Counted from the stretch's first letter, positions 30,447 to 43,440 are shown. The stretch is DNA of 64,000 nt from Nemophila menziesii (GCA_029959085.1 JARWIR010000008.1:930001-994000), one strand, 5' to 3'. Made by a program: numbers and translations. Notes: a model not told the origin generated them from the sequence alone.

Positions 30447-32127
30447 ATGGCTGATGTGATGGCACGTTCCCATGGTGGTGATGGATCCGGTAACGATCCA
30501 CCGAGGGGTCCGAATCGGGGACTCCAAGACTGCGACCAACCTTCAGGTAAAAATACTTAATAAATTTCAATTTCATAAGTTTGATTTTTTTTTTTATTAA
30601 ATAACTAATAAATTCTATTCAATGTAACAGGAAATCCGAAGAGAAGACTTCGGAAACCCCGAAGCATCACCTCTATCCGGACCGCCCAAGAGACGCTGAA
30701 AAGAGTTGGGTGGCCAATACCGATCGAATTCTCCGTCATCGACAAGACGTGGAATATAGTGGGCCCACACTATAAACACGTGGGTCAGGTCATCGGGCAC
30801 GCGGTTCGAGAATTTGTACCCCCCATTTACAAACAGTGGATAGAGGTCCCCGAAGGTCGGATAGGGGGTATTTACGGCCGTCTTCAAGAATTTTTTGACG
30901 TGGAGGGGTGGAGGAGAAGAGGTGACTGGGAGGATATTTGCGAAAAGTTGACCAGTATGCAATCGGCCTGCTATCGGAGATGGAAATCCGACTTGAAGTC
31001 GGATTACTACAACAACGGTCTCGCTCCCCCGGATATTAAACCCGAGTATTGGGCTATTGCGAAGAAGAATTGGGACGATCTGAATGCCCAGGTAACAAAA
31101 AAAATATTTATTACAACTATTTTTCGTTATTTATTAGATTTATAACTATTTTTGTTTATTATTTGTAGGCTCAGGCGGAGATTAATCGGAAAAACCGGGA
31201 GCAGCAGTCTAGTGCGAGTAGGGCTGGGTCTCGGAACCTATCCCAGACTAGGGAGGTTATTATGGAGGTATAATAACATTTAATAAAATTTTAATTTAAT
31301 GTGTTTTTAATAATTTATTTATTTTTAGTTATTTAATATTCGGTATTGAAAATTGTATAGGGGACGCTTAAGACCGTGACGAAGGAGCCGATGATTTTCA
31401 CGGACGAAGAGACCGCAAAGGAGATGGAGCTTCCTCCATTGAGCGGCTACTTCGATCATCTTGCATACGATTCGGCTAGTGACAGCTATCGGGACGAGCG
31501 GTTGGAAAAAGCAAGTGTAAGTTTTTTTTTCATTACTTAACTATTTTATTTTTTACTTTACTTTTATATTACTCTAATTTATTTTTATATTAAATCTAAT
31601 TATAGGCTGTTTTACGGGGGAAGATGCAGACGAAGGTAGTGGAGGCTGCAGCCAATGGCACCGAGGTTTCTACGCAGGAGCAGATGGATGCTATTTTAGA
31701 GACTATTATGGAGGTCATGGCCCCACCGAAGTCGAGACATTGGGTGCCTACCATTGGAGGGGTGCGGAAGAGATCACGGAAACAAGCAAAAGCCGATGCT
31801 GCGTCTGAGGATCTACTGAAGGCGATGTTCGCAGGCATGAACGAGCTTCGAGTCAAACAAGGTCTTGAGCCTATACCAGATCCTACCTCCACATCGACCG
31901 GGAGTTCTTCGAGCCAGTCGAGTCAGCCGAGCTTAATGGACACGCTATTCGATACCTTAAATGGTATGAGGATAGCTCAAGGAATGGGCCCGATCGGCCA
32001 CCCCCAGCCCCCCCAGCCCCCCCCCCGAGAAGGAGTCCCGAGGAACGAGGAGATGAAAGGAATGATGATGATGCATAGTTGGTTTTTATTTGAGTTGGAT
32101 TTGGTTTGTAATAGTTTGACTTTTTAA
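30447..32127 (+). CDS. TNPA-like protein of a CACTA element (Ptta/En/Spm family), five coding exons
   Basis: Exons 30447-30546, 30631-31091, 31169-31267, 31361-31516 and 31606-32127 all have GT-AG borders and join into one uninterrupted frame of 445 residues. Exon 2 holds the core of the plant Ptta/En/Spm family (Transposase_24, PF03004): the basic start PKRRLRKPRS, the aromatic FFDVEGWRRRGDWEDIC and YRRWKSDLK. Exon 3 carries EINRKNREQQSS and AGSRNLSQTREV, matching the family's NRxNR...GS signature. The C-terminus is low complexity. In En/Spm, TNPA binds the subterminal motifs, pairs the ends and represses its own promoter; the motif cluster just upstream fits that role. No lesion is seen. 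Expression is unproven. Confidence 0.85.
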
Positions 32128-32842
32128 TTGGTTTTCTAGACTTATGTTGATTCTGATTCGGTTTTTTTAGACTTCTTTTTGGTGTGTTTGACTTATGTTG
32201 AATTGTTTTGACATTTTGTAAGACTTTTTTTATGATTTTAATTATGATTCGGTTTTTTCTATTAAGTATTGAAATTTTTGGTCATATGTATCAATTTTAT
32301 TCGTATTACATTTATAATAAAAAAAAATCAAATAAAAAAAAAATGAAATTTAAAATCTAAAAAAAAAAAAAAAAAAAAAACTTGCCGACGACATTCATAC
32401 AGTCTTGACGACGACATTCATCCTTTGAATGTCGTCGCTAATTGCATTAAAAAGAATTATTTAATCAGGATTTATATTTTAAAAAAAAAAACATAAAACT
32501 TAAATTACCGACAACAGGTCGTCGGTAAATGTTGTCGGCAATTAGAAAATAAAAAAAAAGAATAAATAAATTCAATTATCGGCCACGAAAAAAATAGAAA
32601 AACAAATTACATTTTAGCGGCAAAGGTACTCGTCGCTAATCTTAGCAATCAACGACGACGTCGTTTCGTCGGCAAGATTAGCGACGAATTGTGCATTATT
32701 CGCCGGTAAGTCTTGATTTACCGACCAATTTCTAGTAACGACGTCTTAACGACGAGACGTCGTCGGTAATCCATCTTAGCGACGAATTGACGGTGTTTAC
32801 CGACGACACGTGTCGTCGGTAAACAATCGAATTCCAGTAGTG
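32128..32842 (+). repeat. CACTA right subterminal region and terminal repeat
   Basis: After about 250 bases of 3' flank and an A tract (32358-32380), ACCGACGAC/GTCGTCGGTAA/AGCGACGA motifs in both orientations fill 32380-32824. GACATTCATCCTTTGAATGTC, a near-palindrome, occurs at 32414 and also in the central cluster (29337). The end reads AATTCCAGTAGTG. Confidence 0.88.
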
Positions 32843-33900
32843 GAATCATTTGGTAAAAAAGAATAGTTTATGTTTGAAAACTAAGCAAGCTATAATAAAA
32901 ATGAATGAATGTCTATAATGAGAATCATTAGATAGAATTAAAAAAAAACCAGTTACTTGATAAAAAAATATTTCATTCATATCGTATTATGTTGTTCAAT
33001 TTCCACTCAATGATGAGCTTCCTTCTATTCCCCAATGTGTGTTTGGGCTATCTTCATCATCCAAACCTCACATCCTCATCATTTGGATTCTCTCTTATAA
33101 ATATTTCACAATCATGTATGCATCTGTTAAACCAATCAGAGTCATAAATGTTGTTAATATATGAAGTGTTTAGTGTCAAAATTAATATAAATAGATAGTT
33201 TCATGCATGTTATACACTTAATATAAGGGCCAAGACTTACCAACATAATTACAAAAGATAGCCCAAACAACCTTTTGGTGTGTTGTGTATGTTGTACTTC
33301 CTGTTGGCTTATATTGCGGAAGTGGATATTTGGTGGTGGTGCTGGTTGTGCAGGAAAACCACCATTATAATGTGGGTAAGGTATGAAAGTTGCTGGAGGA
33401 TAAATGTGAAATATGGTGGTGCATCCCAGGTGAGTTTTGTGGACCCGCTTGAGTTGATGATATTGTCGAATTTCCTCCTTAAAATTTCACTTATTAGTAA
33501 GAAACTACTCTTACATATTCTAATTTACAATGCTAAAAGAAAATTCAAACCTCTTGAGAAGTGTGAGATATTGTCTGAGAGGGCATTAATTTACTATTCC
33601 CACAATATTGATTTCTTCCTCATCCGTTCTCATCACCTTTATAAATTCATTTTAATAGAATTAACATAAGACACAATCACACATGTTAAATTGCATTTTA
33701 TTCATTTTTGTATTTTACAAAAGTTGATGCATACCTGTGAAATCCTAGGAAATATTAATTGAGCAATGCTCCAGAAGTTCACAGGAACTTTAAAGTCATA
33801 AAAAAACATGTAAAATGGTAATTATAATTTTGTATTTGCATATAAAATGTTCAATAAGGAAGGTAACCTACCATATGATAGATAGATGGCCTTATAATCC
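32843..33900. repeat. Unit 2 after the CACTA element, with broken proline-rich tail
   Basis: This matches 391-715 and 19192-19510 of unit 1 and 44592-45350 of unit 3. The minus-strand proline-rich tail (about 33180-33440) has lost roughly 40 bases where units 1 and 3 encode TTSPPPAP, so it is frameshifted here. Confidence 0.7.
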
Positions 33901-33901
33901 A

Positions 33902-34230
33902 TTAATAATTGGCTAATAAGGACACACATGTTAAGTAACAGGGTATCCTTAACTGGTTCACCAAATAGAAAACAGCAAAATCATGTTCTTTCAACTTCTG
34001 GGCACAAGAATATTCTGTCCATCCACCACTAAGTGAAAAGCTATTTATTAGGAATTTAACTGTTCTTTCTTCACCATTTTCTCCCACCAGAACAATGTCC
34101 TCATCATGGTTGGGCATATGCTTCTCGAGAAAATCTTTTGGGATATGCTGCAATAGAAAATTTATCTGATATAAGGACTTATATATATTTAATCGACATG
34201 TTAGATTAATTAGGATACTCGTCACTCACT
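33902..34230 (-). pseudogene. B3-domain transcription factor exon, unit 2
   Basis: The minus-strand exon from 34147 encodes IPKDFLEKHMPNHDEDIVLV, GENGEERTVKFL and SLSGGWTEYSCAQKLKEHDF, then AVFYLVNQLRIPCYL: the central and C-terminal part of a plant B3 DNA-binding domain, closest in pattern to the Arabidopsis At3g19184/At5g42700 group. An acceptor (TTGCAG) stands right before it, and a donor (GTGAGT) at 34229/34230 ends a short upstream segment encoding KLITKVRSQ. The N-terminal half of the domain and the start of the gene are not found, so this is a gene fragment. Unit 3 has the same exon; unit 1 lost it. Confidence 0.65.
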
Positions 34231-34876
34231 TGTGAGCGAACTTTAGTAATCAACTTGATAAGCTAGGAAACTCTAGATCAAGAAATTCCCTCTTCTCTCA
34301 TTTCCCTTTTTTTGTTAATACTTGTTAGCATATAATATGATAATCCAAAGATATTGTGATTAATAAATAAAAATATCATTTATAGATACTTATAGATGTG
34401 ATTTATGTGTATAAATTATTTATCTTAATTATCTTAGTTGTATAATAGATAGTTATTAATATCATAAAATACATGATATGCATATCATATGTATCAATAC
34501 AATAATTGTACAATATTAACTAATATTAATTGACATCTAAATATCACAGTAATCTAAGATATTGTAAATTTGTAATCAGTAAGTTATACTTTTACTTTAG
34601 AAAAAGAATATAATGTATGACGTATATTTTACATGTCGTGTATATCTGTCTTTCTTAGAGTCTATTACCTTCTTATGTGTCACACAGTCATGTCTTCTCA
34701 CCTGTCAAGATTTTTGTGGTCGAATACTGAGCCACGTGTTGAACATGAGAGATTAAAAATGTTTTGTTGAAATGTAATGGCCAACGATCATTTTTCCTAT
34801 AAAGAAATTACTCATTAATGTAATGAAACCTTAAGTTATTCTATCTAGGGGTTTCCTAGGGCTGGAGGGTACCTAA
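34231..34876. other. Unit 2 spacer, no feature seen
   Basis: AT-rich, non-coding; matches 45681-46270 apart from small indels. It ends in GTACCTAA (34869-34876), the left target duplication of the hAT-like element. Confidence 0.55.
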
Positions 34877-35615
34877 CAAGGGCAGATTCAGGACAAAATT
34901 TGAGAAGGGACTTGAAATACATGGGGTTCTGGGGCAACGCCCCCCGGATATATATATTTAAAAACATATAGTAAACTTGGGTATATCTTTTCATTTCTGT
35001 AGTTATTTAATACTAGTATAACATATACGTAAATATCAAAGTTAAAATACATTTTATGTAATTAATGTAAATACTAGGAATACTAATTCCTTCCCTATAT
35101 GTAGCATAAAAAACGATTATAATAAAAAGAAAAAAATACAATGTAGCATAAACTTCAAGAGTTGAGTTTCGGTGATGGATTAAATTAAAAGAACCAAAAT
35201 TTAAGAAACACATTAACCATTTTATACATATGAAAAAAAAATTAAATTTTCATTCAATAATTTATTAATAAATTTTAAATTCGTATATAAAATTTAATAA
35301 TTCACATAAAATTATCTAAATTCTTATAAAATACTCAAATAAAAAAACTTACCGAATTTTTTAATTTTTATAAAGCAATGAATTGTGGCTGTGAAATAAA
35401 TCTAAAATTATTTGTAAATTTGATTAAAGTGATGTATGTAGAGATGATAATGTGAAAATAATGTATCAAATAGGGTTAAAAAAGTTACTAGATTCACAAA
35501 AATTTTAAAAAAAAAAGTTTTTTGTAATAATAAATTCTTAATATATAAAATAAATGTTTTTTTTGAAAAAGTGAGGGGGGCTTGAGCCCCCAGACCCAAG
35601 GAAGGTCCGCCAATG
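34877..35615. mobile_element. Non-autonomous hAT-like element, unit 2
   Basis: The 739-bp element starts CAAGGGCAGATTCAGG and ends, inverted, CATTGGCGGACCTTCC. GTACCTAA and GTACCTAG (35616-35623) give an 8-bp target duplication with one mismatch, the hAT length. The subterminal CTTGAGCCCCC and AAGGTCCGCC are common in plant non-autonomous elements. There is no transposase. Confidence 0.7.
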
Positions 35616-35623
35616 GTACCTAG

Positions 35624-37470
35624 TTTGCAAAGTGGCCAAGTTGAGCATAATAGGTGTTATTAGCTTCATCGTAACAAGATCTGAGTTTGAAATCGAGGTA
35701 AAGTTTCAATTGTTAACCATCAAATTTATAACATGTTAACTACTTATAACATAACAAGAATGAGTTGGATATGAGAGATCTATCATAATTTGGGAATGGA
35801 TATAAATCTATGAATAACCCCACAAATATCTACAATTACATAACTAGATCTAAAAATAATACAAAATCTATTCCAAGATTAATAAGCATATATGGGTTCC
35901 ATTTTAAGTTACAAGTATATTAATTTCTACGCTGATATTCCACGGGTTATCGGTATATGAGCTCCAGTTGGATAAATGAAAGAGCAATTTCAGAATTTTT
36001 GAAATCGAAATTAGATCTGATAGATGGGAGCAAGTTAAGGGGAGAGAAGATAAAAAATATCTTACCAGGTGAATCTCAAGAATTTGATGTTATGGATCGC
36101 CCGTTGTTCTATGGATAGGGAGGCGAGGCAAATAAGAATTAATTGGGGCTGGTGGTGCAGTGTTAGAATGATAAGGGTATGGATCGAACAAATTATAAAT
36201 TGGATATGGATTGAGTTTTAAGTTGTTAATATAGGCAGTCACAGTCTCTTAGTGCATTGAATAAACAGTGGTATGGTTCAATTTGTTATAAGAGGGGTTC
36301 AATTTATTAAAAGATGAAAAATAATTGGGCCAAAAAATTGTAATGATATAGAAATTAAGGATTATTGGGCTACCTGTCTTGTCTTTGAGATTGATGTTTA
36401 ATCTTAGTAATCCGGTTATTCATCATAGTCATATTATATTTCAGTTATTAGAAGTTGAAAGAATTATGATTTTTGAGTTAATTGCCCTAATAGTCCGTAT
36501 ATTGCCTTGGGTAGCATGTTTTTCTATAACTAAAAATACCTTGATGCATTTTATTCTACAACAGAAAGGAATTCCAAATTATTAAATGTCATTCCTCTAC
36601 ACATGGACATATGTTAATATTTATTATACTTTATATTTTTCAGGTTTGGCAATATCATAGTATCTACTTGGATAATGTTGAAATTTGTAGCTTAAAAATA
36701 ATTAAATACTAAACAGTGAGGGAGAATTATAATCTGCATTTAAATGTGAATTATTTAGGTATCATTATTAACTTAATAGATCAAATTCATAATTTTATTC
36801 ATCCGAGTATATTTGCAAGTAAAAATGATTTTTTTATTCATATTCTTTTCATTTGTATAGAGTAGAGTGGATTTTTTTTAATAATAAGAAAACATTAAAG
36901 CAGACAACCTTTTCACAATGATTTTTTTTCTAAAAAAATTGATCAAAATAAAGGGATGCATGGCTTCGTTCAATGAATTTATTTATGTATATTCATATTT
37001 TTATTCATAGGAATTTATTTATTTTGATTTGTATTCTTTTTGAAAATAAATGATTATAAAGAGATTGTTGTTGAAAGTAACAATTAATATTAATTATTAA
37101 GTGATTTTTTTTCTATTTGTATGGAAAAAATGGAAAAATTATTTATGATTTAAATGATTCCATATTGAAAGATAAAAAGAAAACCATAGAAAAGTCATAT
37201 AAAATTGTTTTTTTTTAATTTTCCAGTCTATTAGGAGTTGTGGAAAAACTTTATTGAGTAAAAATTTCCACATAGGAAATGGAGAAAAGAAAAAGTAAGA
37301 ATATAAGTGATTACCTCTCTTTCCATCAAAAAAGTAATAAATGCTATGAAATTCAAAAGAGAAGAGGTAAAAAGCCCCATGCGTACCACCATCCCCCGCC
37401 CGGCAACGTCATGGGTGTAGGGAGTTGGGAATATTCTCCAATTAATAATACTATAGAGTGGAACCTCGGT
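35624..37470. other. Unit 2 spacer, no gene supported
   Basis: AT-rich DNA matching 46779-48568. Short plus-strand frames (36379-36585, 37279-37473) show no family features. On the minus strand near 36080, CACCTGGTAAGA looks like a splice donor, possibly from a lost upstream B3 exon, but no coding domain can be read. Confidence 0.5.
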
Positions 37471-38676
37471 TAGAGATAACCGTCACGACTGAAATATCTT
37501 TTTAACGAAACTTATTTAGCGTATAATTGTTCTTTTTTATACTCTGTGTAAGTTTTGTAATTTTCTATTATTATAATAGTGTAGTTTACTTTAATTGTTT
37601 TTTGTGCTTTTGTATATCCATGTCTCTAGTTCTCACACTAGTGATTTTTATTTTTCTGAAAATTTCAAAGGATATTACGTTTATATCACTAGTTGTTTTT
37701 AGAAATGACTTTTCCTATCTCGGGAGTTGCTTCACCATTGAATGCAAAGGTCTTTCCCGATGTTAATAAGTTGGAGCCACTTAATGGTTCCAACTACAAT
37801 CGTTGATCTGTCTTGAACATTACAAACTCGACTTTGCTATAGTCGAAGATCCTCTACTTATGGTGGAAAAAGGAGTTCTTACTAAAGAAGAACCGTCTAA
37901 ATATTTTTCCCTCGAAGCCATGATCAACAGAGTGAACACAATGACTCGGGTCTGAATGTCAAACAATGTCTTGAATCCTATCTTTGATCTCCTTGCTAAA
38001 GAAAGGTCAGCAAAGGTCATATTGAAACTCTTGAGAATAAATATGGGGCTGATGATTCCAGTAAGAAGAAATATGTCACCCGTAATTGGTATGACTTCGA
38101 ACTTATTGATCACAAGCCTATGACTACACAACTTCATGTTTCTGAAAACTTATGTGCGGAGATAATCACTAAAGGCATGAAGATGTGCGAAGTTTTCCAA
38201 GGACATATTCTTCTTGATAAATATCTCCCATCTTGGAGTGAATACCGTACCCATAGCAAACACAAAAAGAAGAAAACGACTCTCCAAGAACTCATCAGTT
38301 ACATGCAAGGCGTAGAAACCAATTAAATCAAGGATAAATCTCTCTCTTTCCCTACTCATTCCGCAATGGCTAACCTTGTAGAAAGTTATGAGCAGAGTAA
38401 AAAATACAGATTCAAAGGGAAAGGAAAACAACAAGGCTCAAACAAATCTAAATCTGGGTAAACAAGAGCCGCGACAACTCCAACAAACTAGGCGGAGGGT
38501 TCAAAACAGCTGGTAAGATTCACAAACCTAAGGAAGCTTGTTATTGTTGTGGGAAAGAAGGACAAAAAGCTTTTAGATGTACGTTTAGAGCTGGCCATGG
38601 TCCCAAAACAGCCGCAAATCTGACCGAGACCGAAGAAATAATCATTGTGGTAATGGGCATAATTTGTAGAGAACAA
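37471..38676 (+). pseudogene. Old copia LTR fragment and gag relic, unit 2
   Basis: From 37471 to about 37664 the sequence parallels the 3' third of the 722-bp LTR at 716 (GAGATAACCG...ATATCTTTTTAACG). Gag then starts at ATG 37705 (MTFPISGVAS) and, with frame breaks, runs through NGSNYNR, GKKKYVTRNWYDFELIDHKP, LCAEIITKGMKMCEVFQG, SWSEYRTHSKHKKK and LQELISYMQGVE, the UBN2 gag of copia elements. The zinc knuckle CYCCGKEGQKAFRC has Gln where His is required. There is a deletion after NGSNYNR relative to unit 3, plus several stops. It has no pol or 3' LTR. Confidence 0.8.
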
Positions 38677-40119
38677 AAGTGAGTAGATACTCGACACCTA
38701 AGCTTCCCTACACTTCTGCGTAAGCAAAACCCTATTAAAAAGATCGTTAGTATACCAAAAAGGAAGTATAATAAGCTAAAAATACTTTGTTAATTCATTT
38801 TTCGGTACTTTGTTTGTATTTATTTGTAGATGTGATATGGTCATTACAACATTAGTATAACATGAAAAATTGGTTCTCTATTCACTTGAATATATTGGAA
38901 TTATGTGATGACTCAGTAGTACGGAAAATAAATCCAGAGAGTAGGAACACAATCACATAGTTCGAAATTCTTTAATAAAAGTCCAAGAAAATAGACATTT
39001 ATACATGTGTCTAGTCCTCTGACTCATTAAATAGGTCTTGATGGTTGCCATATATATGAAACCTAAACTTCTCTTGGTATATACAAGACTCAAGACAATG
39101 AAGACCATGACACCGAAATTTCCTTCTTACATCATCTTAATTGTCTGAATGTTTTCAATACGTGTGAAACACTTATAAACCTGAACAAACATTTTAGTTA
39201 AAGATTAAAAAATGGATAAACCATAAAATAAAATATTTAAAGGGAATCTCTTGGACAACTCCAAACTGAAGATATGTGTTTGTATGGAAAATGCACAAGC
39301 ATAAATTACTTTAGCTATTTCTATACTTATTGATCAATCCTAAGATACTCTATCTCTAAAAAGGAATTCTTTATAAATGATTTTTTCCTTTAGTTTTACT
39401 TATCAATTATTTTCCTAGAGATATAATCCCTTACTTTTTTATTCGTTTTGTAAAACTTTTAAAAAGTCAATCAATTGCAAACACTTTGACCTCTGTGTAC
39501 ATAAAGTGACAATCTACCTGAATGCTATTATTTTTATGAACAAATTTCAACCACTTGAAACTTTTGTCTAGGTCAAATTTTTTTAATCTACATACCATGT
39601 ATGAACTTGATATTAATATAGAAACATATTACATCTATATGAATAATCTATAATTCAAGAAAATTAGAACCTACAGGTCATACCTTTACACCATATCCTC
39701 ATGCAATGAAGCATGAAAGACTGTCTTCAATCCCTACATTTTTAACAGTTCATGTACTTGTTCATGATACTTTATTTAATCTTCAATGTACCATATCTTC
39801 TATTTACGAATTCAAGGTTAAAAGTTGAGGTCATATATATGTAACACTATATTTTGTAGAAAAAAGTGTAAAATACCCTCACATATTGAACCACCATATA
39901 CTCTATATCTAGTAAGTCCAGAATTGTTCTATGATTCTGAGTTTTTTAGATATAAATTGTCACATACTTAATTCCCCAATTCTTCAGATAAATATCCATT
40001 AAATTGATGATTAAACTCTCAGAATTTAGAAAGATTCAAACTATTTTTAGAAAAATACTTCATTGAAGATCTGGATATCCTCAGGAAACCAAGGCTTGAT
40101 TTACAAACAATAAAAACAG
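38677..40119. other. Unit 2 spacer, no feature seen
   Basis: Non-coding AT-rich DNA matching 49799-51235; the last 600 bases also match 19510-20109 of unit 1. Confidence 0.55.
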
Positions 40120-40388
40120 TGTTAGAATTAGGATCGCGGAATAATATATATAATAAGAAACGAGAAACAAATATACATGGAAAAACCACACATGGAAAAT
40201 CCACGGGAAATGGAGAAGATTATATTATAGAGGATTGATTACAAAAGAGAGTCTAATAGCTCCTGCCAAGTGAACGGGTTAACTAATAGCATATACAATA
40301 CAATGTATATATAGGTAAATAGAGATACTTGGGTTTATAACTAAATGGGTCAGACCTTACAAAGATGAATTTGAGTCATAATCTAACA
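40120..40388 (-). repeat. Short copia-type LTR, unit 2
   Basis: This is the 269-bp copy of the LTR at 20110, with TGTTAG/CTAACA ends. The minus-strand polypurine tract AAGGTAGAGAT precedes it. Confidence 0.65.
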
Positions 40389-41200
40389 ATCTCTACCTTG
40401 ACACAAATTCGGTAAATCGGACCCAAAAATACTGCAAATATCTCCACCTCGAAAAAATATCTCCATCTTGACAAAGAATCCGCAAGGGAGTCAAGACACA
40501 AATTTGGTAATTGAGGCTAAAAAACTGCAAATATCTCCATTTCGCAAAAATATATCCATCTTGACAAAGAACCCACTAGGGATTCAAGATACAAATTTGG
40601 TAATCGCTGCAAAAAAAAAACCTAAAAATATCTCCACCTCGAAAAAAACATCTCAATCTTGACGAAGAATCCGTTGGAGAGTCAAGATATAAATCATCAA
40701 TCTTAAAATATATATCTCCTCCTCTTCAAAGAATCCTCGAAGGGTTGAATAAGCCTTTAAAGGCTGAATAAGTCTCGAATGATAGAATACGAAAGATAGA
40801 ATACGAAAGGCAGAATAAGCCTCGAAGGGCAATCTTGACGAAGAATCCTCTAGGGTGTCAAGAAATAAATCAACAGTCTCCAAATATTTTTCCTCTTCTT
40901 CCGAAAAGCCTCGAAGGGCTTAATAAGCGTCGAAAAGGCTGAATAAGTCGCGAAGGACTGAATAAGTCATGAAGGGGAACCTTTACGAAGAATCGGCTAG
41001 GGTGTCAAGAAATAATCACCAATCTTCAAATATCTCTCCTCCTATTCAAAAAGTCTCGAAAGACTGAATAAGTCTCGAAGGGTTGAATAGGTCACGAAGG
41101 ATATAATGAGTCTCGAAGGAATGAATAAGCCTCGAAGGACTGAATAAGCCTCATAAGGATTGGATAAGTCTCGAAGGGATGAATAAGATAATGAAAGAGA
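40389..41200. repeat. Compound tandem arrays, unit 2
   Basis: The same two arrays as in unit 1 (CTTGAC...GTCAAG blocks and the AAGTCTCGAAGGACTGAAT repeat), with different unit counts and a short local duplication (GAATACGAAAG twice near 40785). Confidence 0.75.
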
Positions 41201-42769
41201 AGTGAAAGGGAAAATAATATTGTAAAAGGTATAAATAATAATACACACAACCTGAGTATCTATAGGGAAGTCAGGGAACTAAAGGTCATTAATCTAATGG
41301 GTCGGACCTTACAAAGAAGAATTGGGTCATATATCTCAAACAATTAATCGAAAATTAATCTCCACCTTGACCCACATTCGGTAAGTGAGACCCAAAAATC
41401 CTGACATATCTCCACCTCAAAATATATCTCCACCTTGAAAAATATTTTCATCTTAGAAGGATATTCCAAATCAATCTGATTTGTCATATCATCAAAGGTT
41501 TTCAAATACTAAAGTGTGCTCAATAGAAAAACCCCCAATATAGATTTCTTCCAGATCTGTATGCATAAGTATAACATCCCATGTCTTAACATGCAAAAAC
41601 AAAAGTCTTATATTGCAACTATCCAAAAATTATCATTATTAAGAGCAACATATCAGCACAATACCAAAAACAACAAGCTACACAAAAAAATGGAGAAACT
41701 AACCTCAATATGGACTTAGAACGTCGAGAAATCTTAACGAACACCTTGATCCATGCAGTCAAATGTCAAAAATAGCCTTAATCAATTAATCCAACATTGA
41801 CAAGTCAAAATTATTAGCACATGCCACGATAAATATATTGTATTATGGTTGAATAGCGATATTTCAAATTTTGCAATGTAAATAACAACAAAATAATAAA
41901 GTACTAAAATAAAACGAAAAAATACTAAAAATTTGGATACATAGACCTTAAATAACGGATTCCGGATGCTGGAAAACCTTCAATATACCACTGGTCAACT
42001 CAGACAACAAATAGGATAACTCCGAGCAACGTAATCAAAGAATAATACGAGAAAAACTAAACAAAATTTGGAGAAACCGAATTCAAAAAGGGATCCAAGA
42101 TGAAAAAAAACCTTCGGTTATGTTAGGCCGGGAAAAGGTCAACAACGGTCAACGATATGTGATGGCGGGCTATGGTCAGTAGCTTTAAAGATAATTCAAA
42201 ATATATAGATATATATACTAATTAATATAATCATTAATTAACATATATAAATCTACATTATAAAATAGAATTTTCATCTATGGTCTAAAATATTTAACAT
42301 AAGTGGTGGCCAAAATCATTTCTGACCCCACAATCATTAAGACCAATAATTAATACATATCACTTAATAAAGAAAATTATCATTCTAATTCATAAATTAA
42401 TTTCTATTACTTAATAAAAGTATTACCATTCTCACCAAAAAATTTATATTATAATATAAAGTAGAATAAAATCGTTTGGCCTATTAATTTTTATACAAAT
42501 CCTACAATGGCCATTATTATCACCGTTGGAAGTCTTTTACCATATTAGAAATTATGCGCTTACCTTATTAAATGAGCAATTTGTTGTTATAGTCCATTTT
42601 TTGCCACTTTTGGAAAACATGCATTGCTAGTTACATATCTGAACATGATTTTCTAGTATATGTACTTTTGAGACACCTTTAAGTATAAACATCTTAGTTG
42701 CTTAGTGTTGTTTTTCCTAGATTAGTTGATAGATATGGATATGGTGATCACATTTCATACCTTTATTTG
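41201..42769. other. Unit 2 spacer, no gene seen
   Basis: Matches 21231-22780 of unit 1. The Helitron-like string present in units 1 and 3 is lost here by a small deletion near 42460. Confidence 0.5.
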
Positions 42770-43012
42770 AATCAAGTATTCATTTGGCACAGTTGTTGGA
42801 GTGAGCAATTTGGTCTTACACATCATTTTTTGAATTATTTTGAAGTAAATATCATCTGGTGCAACTAATGGAGTGAGCAATTTTGTCTTACACTGCATTT
42901 TTTTAATTATTTTGCAATAAATGAGCATTTGGATCTTACGCTGTATTTTTACAAATTGTTTTGCAGTATATATCCATTTGGGACAGCTGGGAGTGAGCAA
43001 TCTGGTCTTACA
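42770..43012. repeat. 72-bp tandem repeat, unit 2
   Basis: Four units, one shortened. The minus-strand frame again reads KTKLLTP at fixed spacing in two of them. Confidence 0.6.
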
Positions 43013-43089
43013 CGGTTGGAAGTGATGCGATGTAAATATCGATTATCTAATTTAACCGTTGGAATCCTTTTACCGTATGAGAAGTTATT

Positions 43090-43440
43090 TTAGTGCCAGT
43101 GCTATCAATAATTGGTGGGGGCAAAGATGGGATAAGTAAACAGATAAATAAATATAATAATAAAGGACAAACCATTTACTACCACGAGAAACCCACTACA
43201 AGTATTACAGATTGTTGGTAAGTTTAGTTGGTAAGTAAAAGTTCGTTCGCAGGTTTTGATACGTTAGATCTACTTATGTATATAAAGAAGTGTAGGGTAA
43301 TTTACTTGTCAAATAAAATATAATAAAAAGATATAATATTTATTTGGTTTTTAGATCTGGAATATAACAATGCAAATAAATAAATACTAAAAGAATGGAG
43401 ATGAGAAATATAGATTAGTGTTGCTAGCATGCACTTATCC
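43090..43440. repeat. Athila-like LTR fragment, unit 2
   Basis: Copy of 23050-23387, including the abrupt end at GCATGCACTTATCC where LINE sequence starts. A short GGTAAGTTTAGTT duplication is present near 43217. Confidence 0.68.

Larger units (their letters stand above)
27070..32842 (+). mobile_element. En/Spm (CACTA) transposon with two genes
   Basis: The ends read CACTACTACAATTCGG and, inverted, CACTACTGGAATTCGA. A GAA target duplication of 3 bp flanks them, and the uninterrupted site in unit 1 has a single GAA. ACCGACGAC and AGCGACGAC motifs crowd both ends. Inside lie a DUF4216 gene, a 40-bp minisatellite, a central motif cluster and a TNPA-like gene. The main TNPD transposase domain is missing, so excision would need a helper. 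Confidence 0.95.

Noticed and set aside
36001..36250. Exon of an intact host gene near 36000 (47111 in unit 3)
   Set aside because: A donor-like site exists on the minus strand, but both copies have stops and no recognisable protein.
37279..37473. MEKRKSKN... frame, also at 48377, as a small gene
   Set aside because: Conserved only because of the segmental duplication; no domain, and it ends differently in the two copies.
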